From assembly GCF_041381155.1 (NCBI RefSeq), contig NC_091143.1, positions 30,257,331 to 30,321,330 of the forward strand: a stretch of 64,000 nucleotides of DNA, read 5' to 3'. This DNA is from Argopecten irradians. Taxonomy: Eukaryota; Mollusca; Bivalvia; Pectinida; Pectinidae. The translations under genes and the position numbers were made by a program. Position 1 is the first letter of the stretch, and each line of letters opens with the position of its first letter. The notes under the pieces are model-generated. The model did no database searches and was not told the origin of the DNA. It worked only from the letters and a program-made list of their open reading frames with translations. Below are positions 13,764 through 27,400 of the stretch, piece after piece.

Positions 13764-14128
13764 TTAAAGATGCTCCACCGCCGACAGAGCATAAATGATA
13801 TTAATTATTTGAACAATAATTGGTGTTTAATTCAGTATATGAATGTCTAATTAAGACAAAAAATAAAATAGAAATAATTTATTTTGCTTTTGGTGCATGC
13901 GCAATCAGTATTTCATTTCATATAGGATATAGTGCCATGGAATTTTTTCGGGATGCAATTAATTATTTTTCATATTTTTAACTTGAAGTAAAATTAGAGG
14001 CTCAAACTTTTTAATGGTGGTAATGGTGTAAAGTAAGTAACTTTTGTAACTGAAGAAAAATACTAAATCGTCTTCTCCTGTTTTTGTTAGTGAAAATATA
14101 CCATTTGTCGGCGGTGGAGCATCTTTAA
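13764..14128. mobile_element. MITE family A, copy 1 (TTAA-flanked, 365 bp)
   Basis: The ends AGATGCTCCACCGCCGACAG and TCGGCGGTGGAGCATCT are near-perfect inverted repeats flanked by TTAA on both sides. The interior has no ORF. Closely similar copies lie at 33325-33689 and, reversed, at 21626-21989, with decayed relatives near 24549, 37118 and 46302. TTAA flanks suggest a TTAA-targeting transposase such as piggyBac, but the terminal bases are not the classic piggyBac CCC. Confidence 0.85.
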
Positions 14129-15620
14129 AGCTATAGCTAGGCTTCAATTATTAACAATAATAAAAATTTTACAATTCAATATAAATATATAATTTCAAAA
14201 AGTGTTAGCGCTCCTCGGTAGCTTCTGCTATTCATAGCGACTATGGAAATTAGAAAAATACATTCAACCCATATGTATTTATTAATTACATTAGAAAAAT
14301 TTATCAAAACAAAAATTATTGAAAGGCTATTATATTATATTTAAAATTATGACACCCATATACAACGAGAAACGAGATTAATGGAACAGCTGGTTGACAA
14401 AAAGGTTCTACAACATTGTGTTTTCAAGCTTCTGCCTTCCAGTCAACCTGTTTTTTTGCAAATGACAAACGATAAGTTTACAAGAAATATAGTTGAAACA
14501 AGATTTGATAGACTTATCAGAGTAAACCTTGGTTGATTCTATATAAAGAAACCCAAACTGAATTATTGGATAAGATATCACTGCACGACAACTCAATTTG
14601 ATTTATTATTAAAGGTTTAAGTAAAATCAGAGAAATTTATGCCTAATTATTACCTGAATGAGTTAGCTGAATTAAATTAAAAGCATTATTCTTAATATCT
14701 TTTGGGGTTATAAAATCATAGACAAAAAACGGATGGACTTTCTTTTTCATAGACCCTTGCTTATATATATATAGTGATACAATTATACTTGCATATGATA
14801 ATATCACTCCATCATCAATGTATACAGGTAAATAGCACATTATTCAAATTATCTGGCCATCTGTTAATGCTATTTGAATAATTAAATTTTAACTCTTTTA
14901 GAAAATATCAAAATCAATTTGTTTTCTTACAAAAGATTATCAGAAAATGCTCATTTTTTTAATTAATTTAACAAATAAATGGTGTTAATTAAATGATATA
15001 CAAATGTATGCCTGCTTATAGGAAAGACTATAGAATTTAGATGGAGTATGTATAATGTATTTAGCAGTATATATATGTAGTTTATTTAGATATAAATTGA
15101 AAATGTGAAAGCAACTGATTAATATAAATTTAGATTGCTGCCTCAATAAGATATCTCAGACTCACTGAACAATCTGGTTTTTCAGGTGTACATGGTACAT
15201 GTTCATCAGATTTAACCTAACATGTACTATAGACTGTATGTCGTATGTCTCGCCACCTTTTATTTAAAGACTCTCTGGATTACTACTAGTCTTGTTCGAC
15301 TGGAAGACATTAAATTGTTAAATGTCAGCAATTTACACAGAATTTTTATAGATGAGTTCAGAACACTAATTAAAGTAATTTTCAAATTTTGGTGAGTCCC
15401 AGTACAAAGACATTTAGAGGGTTCTCAAAATTTTGGTGAGTCCCACGTGCACATGCACAGGAAAACGATGAGTCCTTGACTCATCTAGGCAAATCCTGTA
15501 AATCATATAAGATCGCCAGAAAATTTGGACTAACAAACAATGCACCCTTTTATTCCATGGCCTACAAAACAGGACTCTAGTCTAACAATGACCTCGATCA
15601 ATAAAATAGGACAATTAGTT

Positions 15621-16195
15621 TTAAAGGGACAATGCACTCAGGCTAATTCTTTTACATAAACAAGAAGCAAAATATGGCATAAATGTATTGTTCTACATTT
15701 CTTATGAAACATATAACGTAAAACATTGATAAATTCCACGACATTGTTAAGTATTTTAATTAATATCGTTGAAATATCAAATCGTTGATCAATACGATTA
15801 AGCAGGTACAATATGGACGATGTACCCATACCCGAGTCAAAGTAACGCACGTTAAACAAATAAACTACATAACCACTGAGAAGGTGATAAAATAATTTTT
15901 AGGCAAGACAATTCACCTAATAAGGTAAACACACTACTGTCAGAGCGATTTGAGCAGTTCTAGACAAAAGTTGCATTACTCTACGAGCAAGGGACAGGGT
16001 TCGGCATACAAGAAGTTCGACCACAATGTGTAATGGCGGACAGCGAGCGAGTTTGAACACCTACACACATGTCACAACCACGGACTTTTCGTGCATATCA
16101 CAGTAAAACCGACTGATTTAATTTTCATTAGAACTGGTTTTTTTTCGATATATGTACAAACTTTAATGTTCTCTTAGACTGAATTGTCCCTTTAA
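15621..16195. mobile_element. TIR element B, TTAA-flanked, 575 bp
   Basis: Begins TTAAAGGGACAATGCACTC and ends GACTGAATTGTCCCTTTAA, giving inverted ends of about 18 bp with one or two mismatches and TTAA at each side. The interior lacks a coding frame of note. Its ends differ from family A, so it is a separate non-autonomous element. Confidence 0.75.
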
Positions 16196-18408
16196 ATGTT
16201 CTATATAGGTGTGATGCATCTGTTTATGAAGGGTGTACATGTTTCGAGTGACTGCAGTTAGTTCATGTTATGACTCTTGTAATAGTGGAATGCTTGCCCT
16301 TTTTAGTGTTATTATATTATCTCACTGAACGAAGGATGTCGTGTTTGACAATGAAAAAGACTGAAACACAATAGAAATAGTGTTCTGTAGAGTGTGTTGC
16401 TAGCTGCATAATAACGAGAAGGAAAATTAAATAGGGTCAACATGTCAATTATAAATCTATCGCTAAAAATGATAAAAACGAAATAAAAATGCTAGTAAAA
16501 TTGACCAATTCAAGATGATAATTAAAAAGAGTAGGTTCGCATTATGATGTATACATATTTTACTGGATCTCATTTTAATTTGTAGCTTTAAGTCTTAAAG
16601 TCTTCAGTTGGGAGGAGAACAGTGAAGAAGTCGTAGACATATTTGATTTACAAACAGTTGTTTATAGGATAATAATCACATTATATACATGTTTGATGTA
16701 GGCCTTATATTATCTTCAAATGTTTAACTGTTTAATTTCATCTTTTAAGCTTTAACGGTTTATATGTTGTTTTTAATCTCATGAATGTTCTTTCACATTG
16801 AATCAAAATGATTCACTTGATCATATTCATTGATGCATATCAAGATCATAATCTAGATATATGCAACCTCGCACCTGACATTGCTAATAATGGCCCGATC
16901 CATAATCAGATTGAGTATTTATCGAGATGCCGATACACTAAACAGATGGACTCTCAAACAAGCGATTCTGTAGTATAGATGACCACATCAAGTGATGCAA
17001 GGATTACAGCTATACTTACTCACAACATGGGAAAGCACTGACCATATCTTTTTGTCGCCATTACTGTTATAACAACAATAACATTTCTTAATCTTAATCT
17101 CTGTCAATAATCAACTCCATTTCCGCTTTCAGTCGATTTCCATCAAGGGAGATAACTCTAACCCGGAAGTGAGATAAAACCAGTCGTGTGTGGGTAGGGT
17201 ATGTAAATACATGCGAAACGTGTTTCTGACTAAACATTTACTAAACCTAGAAGTGAAATACTAGACTTTGTAATAATTCCATGTCATTTCAAGGCATTTT
17301 TATTAAACTGTTGTTTAAGAAAATCTAAATTACAAACGAAGTACTGTAACTTCCTTACATTGTGCACGTACATCTACATATTTATACATGCATGTTCACA
17401 CTGAAGAAAGCACAATAGTACATTTAATTTATGTTTGTGTGGAAGGTCAATGTATCTGGTGCCTTTTCCTCGGTTTTAACGCTGAAATAACTAATTACAT
17501 TAATGTGAAATGGATAATTAAATTCTTATCTATATGTATTGTATTCGTATACACCAAATAGAAAAAATAGTGCCGCTTAATTTTACCGTGCAGTTATATT
17601 CTAATATCAATTTAATTACAAATAGATAATAATTAGCTCAACATTTTGATTTTGAGTAAACATAGTTTTCTTTTTCAAATGTTATTAATGATCAAAAAGA
17701 TTTGTTTATTTCATTTCTTTTTATTTGCTACATATCTATAGATCTGTCAAGAGCTATTTAAATTATCTAAAAGATACAATAAAAAAAAAAACAAAAAACC
17801 ATGCATGTTGTATTCTATGTAGCATAGTCCATTGGAAGTACGTATTAACTTCGTTCAATTAATACAACTTAATTGTGAATTAATTAATCCTAAGCAGCCA
17901 ATATACGGTACTAATAATTCAATTCAAGCCTCGGGCTTAAAAATTATCCAAATATTTTAACAGACTAAGTAATTTAAATATTTGATTTTCTTCTTTAGAA
18001 ATGAAAAAAAATCTAAACTGGAGATAATAATTATGATCTAATAAATTAACATTTTATTATTTTTCCCAAATCTTGATTCCGTTGCAATTTCCGCCACATT
18101 CAAAGTCACAGACACCATTCCCAAATAAACATAAACTAACCCTTATTGTTATTACATTATTAAGTCGATATCATAATCAAGGTTTCAATTCTATACGCGT
18201 CCTCAAATGACAGTTATCGTAAGGGCATCTCCACTGAATTACCATAGAACAATTACGAGAGATACTATAGATTATACACAAATGTCGATTTAGTATGGTA
18301 TATAATTCCTTGTTCTTTGTGACATCATACAATGTATTCACAATGACTATTGTATATTTATTAATGTATGATCACTATGTTTCTCCAATAGCCTTCAATA
18401 ACACAGTG

Positions 18409-21400
18409 ATGACTTGCCTTGTTGTGGGGACATGGACCTTCTCCAAGGAAGCCGTCGCTACCACCGGACAATGTCTAACACGAAACCTGTCTTGTACGGA
18501 CGCTGTGGAGAGCGGAATCAATAGTGAGTACAATAGTGTATTAGGAAAACGGATTGGATTGGTGGGGTTGATTGTTGTTAACCAACCCATTCTTTTCTAA
18601 CACACTTAATCTTGTATGTCTTGTAAAACCAACGGTTATTCAATTACATATTTCATTCCCTGATAAGGATCGAGAAATGTGTACTCTTTTCATGAAATAT
18701 TACTACGGTCAGGTGATGACGTGACGTCATTTTCAAAAATGTATCATCGCCTCAACAAAGTACTGCTGAGGTTGGTTATTCTTTTACCACCAAGAATGAC
18801 ATAACCTTTCGTGAATGGAGGGTTTGAAAGTGTCTTATTTTGAAGATGTAAATTACCAATGCCTCTTATAGTTTAAGTTACAACAGCTAGCTGATCTTGA
18901 TTATCGTTTATAGTATTTGTATATGACAATTGGACATATCGCCTTTTGCTGTGATGTTTAATGAATACAATACATGTATAGTATTAATAGTAGTCATGTG
19001 TCAAATAGACAACCATTATGTCATACCATTTGGAGAATTGATATAATCCCATCACCATTTTACGGACACTTACCTTGATGCGAAATATGAACAAGTTCCC
19101 AAATAATCACTTAAATAGTTTCTCAAATCTCACAACACAGTTTCAAAAGTAAACATTTCCGAAAGTTCTGTCTTCCCACACGAATTATTCCCTTGATCCT
19201 CAAGTGTTCCTAGTGTGCTAATGTTTAGATCACAAAAGCTTCTGAATCTCCCGACAATAGTTGGCTCTTCCGTGTATAACGGTCCTTATGGCAATACTAC
19301 CAATAATACCGTGGGCTAACGGATCAATAGATCGAACACGTCACTGATCGATGATCGATCGGTTCTGCAGTAGCCCGGGGGTGCCACTAGTGCTGTAGAC
19401 TTGTGTACATGTATAAGTACGTACGCCGGAACCTCCGGTCTGTCATAAGCGTCCACCCTTCCCGGTTGTCCGCGTGTACCCGATCCATCATCAGACTGAC
19501 CACTGACCAAGACTGACCACTAGTGACCCGTAAAGAACTGTATCGTTTAGATCTATATATTACAGGTTCTAAATTGACAGCCGCGTATCGACTTCAAATG
19601 GGATAGTTTGATTGCTAATACATACATCATCGCACGGATTACTCCTGCCCACCTGTTGGTTAACGTCATCTAAGGAATACACACCTGTAATAATACCGGG
19701 ATATTTCCATATTTCGACTGAGCGTTTCAGGACATACGGAGACACCCCATTATTTTTTTTATAAATGTTACAACATGGTGTTAGGTATTTAATATATAGT
19801 ATATGACATATCACTTTCTTATTCAGAAAAAAACCCAAAGATGGCAAGCGGAAATCTTTGCACAAGGAATACAGTCAATTTCGATTGCATTTTTCAAAAC
19901 GTGTGGCCGGTTTTGTACAAACTGTAAGATAGGGTATGGGTGTAAAGTTTAAGTCGAATGTATTTCTCTGAATCTTCCCTATGTGTAATCTATGTACATC
20001 TATTCGTTTCTTTACTAGGAATTCTTCTTGTTTGTTCTGATAAATTATGTGTGACTTTTATGCTCATACATCGGCGTCACCTTATTGACCTATACGCCTG
20101 TTTACCAAAACAACAATGCCAATAACGTTATATCTGTATATGATAATAACAATGCATTTGATGAATTGTTCCTTTTATGGACAATCAATACAATACGCCA
20201 GACAATGCACAGGTAAAGGAGAGTAAACAACATCCAGACGGAGAGATTTTGGCCGGAGAGCTCGAGAGTGAAATTTGAAATTATTGGTGGTGTCTTTTAT
20301 CATGAATCACCACGGAATAGCATAATCATTATTGTATATGAGAACGCGATTTCAATTTTAATTGGCACCATGATTTTTTTTTTCATTCCATTAAAGTGAT
20401 CGATATGAACAAAACGTCGTGTCTTCCTCTGAAAACGTCATTTTCAACTCTTCGGAAACCTCGCGTATATTGTGCGTTATATCTAAAGCGTCAAAAATTA
20501 CAAAGTTTATGTTAATATATAATTTCTATTTATAAACCATTGGACAAAGATCATTTAACGCAGATTCAAGATAAACAATTCATATTCAAATTAAAAAGTG
20601 TAAAAATAACACCAAGGTCAACAGACCGTAACATTCCAAAGACGATGTTAACATCATATACCGAGGTAATCAATTACAAGCTGACTGACCACATGAATGT
20701 TTACAGACATATTTTTTACTGGACTGGTGGTCAGTGAGGAGTGGGAGATGACGTCATTCATCAGATATGTATTTTGACCACCTGACCCGCGTGGCCACAT
20801 TATCATTAGTGCACATTAACCACTGAAATTTGCGCAGACGTAAATCCTCTCCCGCGAGATAAAACAAAGGGTATTCCACGTAACACAGAGAACTGGCATG
20901 AATTTTTTAACCAACAGTATACATATATTTATTATAGTATCAGATACTTTATGTTTACGGTTGGTTTAAAAATATCATGCCAGGTGCATGTGCCACGTAA
21001 TGGCGTAGGACGTCATCTTCATACAATCTCCAAGTTTACAAACAAAGGAATTGTGTTTCCACTGGTTTCGATAATTTCATTTGGTTTTAGAAAACTATAA
21101 CGTCAATTTGGTTAAAATCATCCGATAATAGCCTTTGTTTGCTAAATGTTACGACTGAACAGACAGCGAAGGCAACAAATAATCCATGAATATATGCTTT
21201 AAATCAGATTTCTATGACGTCGCGATTTTTTCTTTACATTTTCAATGCAAGATGATTGCACTTATGCGTACGTTTCAATGACTTTGTGCAATTTAACGGG
21301 AAAAGAGATAATTACAAGGATACACAATATACCACAGTCTCCCAAAACATACAGACAACGCATTTCATAAATGGTATACCACAGTCTCCCAAAACACACT

Positions 21401-24400
21401 GACGACGCATTTCATTAATGGTATACCAGTCTCCCAAAACACACTGACGACGCATTTCATTAATGGTATACCAGTCTCCCAAAACACACTGGCGACGCAT
21501 TTCATAAATGGTTTAATTTTTATTACCACAGTCTCCCAAAACACACAGGCAACGCATTTCATAAATGGTATACCACAGTCTCCCAATACACACAGGCAAC
21601 GCATTTCAAAAATGTGTGGTCGTCCTTCAAGATGCTCCATCGCTGACAAATGCTATTTTTTTCTCGGTAAAAACCAGGAACAGACGAATAAGTAGTTTTC
21701 TTTAGTTACAAAAGTTACTTAATTTACACCATTACCACCATTGAAAAGTTTGAGCTTCTAATTTTACTTCAAGATAAAAATATTAAATATAATTTATTGC
21801 ATCCCCGAAAAATTCCCTTGCACTATGTCATATATGGAATGACGTATTGATTGCGCATGCACCAAAAGCAAAATAAATTATTTTATTTGTATTTTTGTCT
21901 TAATTAGACATATATACACACCATTAAACACCAATTATTGTTCAAATGATGAGTATCATTTATGCTCTTCCGGAGGTGGAGCATCTTAAATTGAACAGAA
22001 TTTAAACCGACAAACTAATGTCCATGGAGCCAAGTTGTTCAAAACGTGATTAGGCTAATCACAGTTTAACGACACTTGAGTTTAAACTTTTTTTTTTAAA
22101 AAGACCTCTCCATTCTTTATGTATTTTCGTGCTGATTTTAGTGAGGTATAATAAAAAGTTTTACAGTAAATGATCGAGTAATGCAAATTTCACTAATCAT
22201 ATGTGATTAAGGGTCCTGTTTTCAAAACGAAATATTTATTAAGTGTGACACTTATTGCGTCTGCGTAAAGTTGACTCAACATATATCATTAAACATTCAA
22301 AGATATGACGCTATTTCACTGGCCAACGAACGGACTTTTGAATGCTATGCAGCTTGACATTTGAAACTCAACATGATAGAGTTCAATATCATAACGGTTT
22401 CTTTAGAAAATGAGAGGACTGTTAAATGTTGTGCAGCTCATCATACGACATTTGCATTTTCAATGTTGTGCATCTCGACATACGACATTTGCAATTTGGA
22501 AGTTGTGCAGCTCAACATCCGACATTTGCATTTTGAATGTTGTGCAGCTCGACATCCGACATTTGCATTTTGAATGTTGAGCAGCTCGACATTCGACATT
22601 CAACATTCAGAATCTGTAACTGGCAAACGAGAACGGACTTTTGAATATTGTGTAGCTCGACATCTGACATTCGGATTTTGACTTTTGTGCAGCTCAACAT
22701 CCGACATTTGCATTTTGAATGTTCTGCAGCTCAACATCCGACATTTGCACTTTGAATGATGTGCAGCTCAATATTGGAAATTCAACATCATAAGTTTCAC
22801 TATGTCAGGGTTTCTCTGGACAATAAATGGAGTTTTTCAATACTGTGCAACTTGACATACGACATACACTACCCCATTCAGAATGCTCGAAATACGCGTA
22901 CTTATAAACAAAGACATAAACAGATGATGAAAAAGTCGACAATACATTCACAGGATTGATATTTGGAAATTGATATTGCACATTCGAAAGACCCAATTGA
23001 GTATAACTATAGTTTCAACGCGGCTGTTTTGAGGTGAAAGCTTTCAATGTTACACTGCGGATACCAATTTTATGTTTTTTGTTTTTTTTGTTTACCTGGA
23101 TAATAAATTGATATAAATGTCATTCCCCATACATGTGTAAATCATTAAAATCTGTGTAATAACTAAAACTGTTACAAGAGCCCAAAGGCTAAGTTATCTG
23201 TAATTGATATTCCGTAGGACACGGTTTTATTTTTTAGCCTCGGGGTTTATGGATCAAGCAAAAGGTTGACACTAGCAAAACTTTGACCTGCTTCGTTTTC
23301 GTGCGATTTACAACGGAATTATCTTGCCATGAACACGTGAATATAATTTGACTGCATTAACGTTATAGTTTTCAGGAAATACGACATCAACTGACTATTT
23401 CTTCATTACAGTTGGCTGTTTGGCTTTGTCTGTTATATCAACGTCCTATTAACAGCCAGGGTCAAGGACGGGCTCCCTGGTGTATACAATGTGTAGGGCC
23501 AAAGTTGAATGTACCATCTACTGTGAGGTTTCGTTTTCGTAAGACACGTAATGGAAATTTTAACATTGTATGAGACAATTAGAAATACTAAAAAAATAAA
23601 CAATGAGAAATTCTACTCCAATTGTAGAGATTGAGGTGGATGAGAGTTATGGCCCTTGTGTTGTGGGTGTAGGCGGATTCCGGAACGCGGATGGATATTT
23701 GGAACTGGATGCTGCAATGATGGAGGGGCGGGGACTGCGCATGCGCTTTGGCGCTGTGACCGCGATGCAAGGGTAACCTTTTTTTCTTTACCATGAAAGT
23801 TAACTTATAAGTAAGGAGTAGCCCGAAATCAAGCCAAATATATAAAAGTATTACGACATTACATAGTAATCTGTTTGCCATAGTTTCCTGACAAAAAACA
23901 AATTACTATCAGAGCGTTATGTTGAAAAGTTCCTCCATTTTTGAAACGACATAATAATAAGTGCTTTGAATGAAAGTAAAGTACTAAAAAGCTACTTTAA
24001 GATGCGACATTCAGACTTCTAGAGAAAATGTCTATTGCTCCACTTGCAATCGTGTAATACTAATGTTATTGTTAAAAAACCACCAATATACAGCAAACTT
24101 TTTGTAGGATATCACGACCAGTGTCGGTAGCAAGAGCTGTAATGGAAAAATGTCCCCACAACATGTTGTCAGGTAGCGGGGCCACGGCATTTGCGAAGGA
24201 GCAAGGTTTCACCATCGAGGAAAATTTACTGACTGCCAAGACGAACAAAGTATGCAACATCACATATATGCATGTATCATAATATTCGTCATGTATATAA
24301 TTACCGCACAGTAGTTCATTATACCATTCAGCAAAACAACCTTCATTGTTAACATAGGTTTACATAGGGAATTTTGGATTTCTTTGGTGTTGTAACTAAA

Positions 24401-27400
24401 TATACGTTTCACTGTCGTCATTATAGCTCCATTATGTTTATAATTACTTTATAAATTATTTTTTGAGTCTCTTTGTCTCAAATGGATTTTGCACTGAATC
24501 TCACTCACTTAAGATTGCAAGGTAACGCGGATTTGTCTTATATTTATAAAGTTATTTTACACCATTCCCAACATTGAAGGATTTGTGCTTCTTATTTTTC
24601 TTCAGTATAAAAGTATTAAGATAACTGATTGTGCCCGATATAGTTCCGTGGCACTTTGCCCTATATGGATTGAAGTACTGATTGCGTATGCACCAAAAGA
24701 AAAAAAATATATTTTTGGTGTAAGTTAGACATGCATACACAGGAGTAAAGGAAAAGTATTGGTGAAATGATGGATATCGTTGACGACAGAGAATCTGAGA
24801 AACCGGGATTCGAGTAATAAGTGATATCTTCATTCTCATTTTTTTCCCGTTAAATCCATTTTGGATAGTCGTCTGGCATATCTTCATCTCATGTTGATCA
24901 ACATTAAATATCACTGTCAGGTTTTCCCGTATACCTATTCACTTGGTTTCAGACGGAACAGCTCATGTCCGGTCATGATACCTTGGGGATATTGGCAGTG
25001 GACGGTCAAAACAACGTATGTGCAGGTAAGTCAAAACAACGTATGTGCAGGTAAGTCAAAACAACGTATGTGCAGGTAAGTCAAAACAACGTATGTGCAG
25101 GTAAGTCAAAACAACGTATGTGCAGGTAAGTCAAAACAACGTATGTGCAGGTAAGTCAAAACAACGTATGTGCAGGTAAGTCAAAATAACGTATGTGCAG
25201 GTAAAACCCATTAGATATAGTTCGAATGAGATAAACACCAATACAGGTTCAGAAAATAAATATTTAAATTTTCAACAAGATTAAAAACAAATGAGAACAA
25301 ATAATGCCCTAAAATGACGTTTACGTCTTCGTTTTCACATTTATATCTTTACATTATCTCAAATATCTATATCTCGGTCATTTCAACGGTTTCTATTGTG
25401 CCAGATTCCAACTCCGTCCTCCGCTCACCGATGGTTTATTGGCTGCCTTGAAAATTAGACAACCTATTTTGTCTACACTGATGGAATTACTTTATTGCCC
25501 GTTGTTTTCTACTGTATTCGAATTTATTGGGATCCTGCAGACATACCTTTTTCTACCCTTAACCTACATTTCCACTACGTTACCGTGAATGAATGGCAAT
25601 GCTATTCACATGAGTTAGTCAGTGTTTTGATCTGTCAAGTAATTGCGTTAAAGAAGATACCAACCCCAATCTTTTGACATATGACATTTACGAAATCAAC
25701 TACTGCTTAAATCCTAATCCATGCTGATCTTCTGCAAATGTTGAACTACATGTGTATAGAAACTATCTATTTACTTTTATATCGCTCCACAGGAGTCTCC
25801 ACGAGCGGTTCTGGAAATAAACATCCCGGGAGAGTTGGAGATAGCGCACTTCCTGGAAACGGATTGTATGCAGGTATTGTTCAAATGATTTGCTTTATTA
25901 GGAATACCTTCCTTTTATCAAGCAAGGTCATTTTAGGACGGCCTCCCACGTGTGTGATTAGTTGCATGTGTGAATGTCTTATGCTTTGGAAGGCTGCGGT
26001 ATATTCGTGTTGTCATGTTGTGATTGTGGAACTCTAGCCATTTTTATAGTGTTCAATGGCAAGTGGGTGTTATTATCACAAATGTATTTCAGATGTAGTG
26101 CACGTATAACTTTTCACCGGTTATTCATTAACTTTTGATTCAAATTATATTTTTGCTTGTTAGAATATGGATATTATCTTGGCATTCCATGACACTTATG
26201 ACCAAAATTTGCAGTTTGACGTTGTATTGATAGCAATGAGGATCGATCCCAATAAGAGGTTTTTAAATGTTAAATTATTCATGACTAGTGTCATTTTCAA
26301 GAAGAAACTGAGAAAATAAATTAATATTTGGAATACTTTCTTTTTGTAAAAAGAAATGTTTTTGCATTACATATTGTAAATGATGATCGTATTGAAGAAC
26401 TAAAGAAAGATAATACTGTAAGAATTTGAATAAGTCTACTGCATCAAGCAATTCCATCGAGGCGGTCAAGCTGAAATATGAACCTCAGAATCGATATCAA
26501 TGTTAATAACTATGATGGTCATGCGGTAACTCAAAGTTTAAAATATTTTTGAAAAATAGCAAAATATACCGTAGATCTTTGAAAGGAATTGATTTTAAAA
26601 AAAAACACACAATGATATGAAAGACTTCCTAGAGATAAAATAATGCTTTTAAATGATATGACCGATATCTGAGGAATGAAAAAATATGTTAGAAATCTCA
26701 GAACAAAAACAAATGTTTTATAAATGCTATGTTGATATTTACCTTCCTATACAGACGGTGAAGCCGGTGCTGCCTGCTGTAGTGGAGACGGTGACCAGAT
26801 TATGGTGTACTGCCCTTGTTTCAGGGTCGTCCAGCTGATGAAAGAGGTCAGTGCTAGTCCCAGCTGTGAAAATACACAGTAATATCCCTTTCATGTAAAT
26901 ATTTTCACGGAAATGAAAAAAAAAACTTTTGAAAAGCAAAGGTTTAAAAGTGCCAAATATGCCACCCATTGTGTATTTAAAATACATTTAGTATTTGATG
27001 ACGGAAATTAAAAAAAAATGCAAAAACAGATGTTGGAAAAAAAGGATAATAGATAGCTCATCATCTTATGTTATTGATAATGGTTATTGTTTGGCCAAAC
27101 AAATCATTTTACGATAATCCGAAAAATTATAATTCCAAGGATGTTAAGCGTGTTAGCATATCACCAGAAGACAACAGTAATTCCTTGGATACACGGTGGT
27201 TGACTCTGTTGCTTTGAAGTTGGGCGTCACTCACTCTTTAATCTTCAAAGGAAGTCTCTGTTGGCTTGTTATTAGTTATTTAGTTTTTTCTGACCTGCCT
27301 CCAATTTTACTATGATAGTCCAGGGATGGATATAACGTCAGTGATAGTAACCCCTGGATTATGGAAGAACCATAACATTGTCATTTTGAACAATCGCATA

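Larger units (their letters stand above)
10700..18391. other. Intergenic region between PHM and AGA
   Basis: No coding exon recognised on either strand. It holds two TACAGTCAAAC-type elements, a SINE, a 55-bp tandem duplication near 12752-12833, and two TTAA-flanked inverted-repeat elements. The remainder is AT-rich sequence without a visible pattern. Both flanking genes read outward from here, so their promoters probably lie in or near this interval, but no core promoter element can be fixed. Confidence 0.6.

Noticed and set aside
19316..19865. Minus-strand ORFs of 64 and 98 codons, slightly GC-richer, considered as a 5' exon or gene
   Set aside because: No splice-compatible link to PHM, no family motif; left as AGA intron 1 sequence.
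18700..20760. TGACGTCA-like (CRE-type) words at about 18721 and 20750, considered as regulatory sites
   Set aside because: Short words expected by chance; no promoter context and position inside AGA intron 1.
21312..21649. Overlapping minus-strand ORFs with repeated VFWETV/VLGDW words
   Set aside because: They translate the roughly 55-bp tandem array in AGA intron 1, in more than one frame, with no family resemblance.
24552..24914. 120-codon minus-strand ORF
   Set aside because: Covers a decayed family A MITE in an AGA intron and shows no protein family features.
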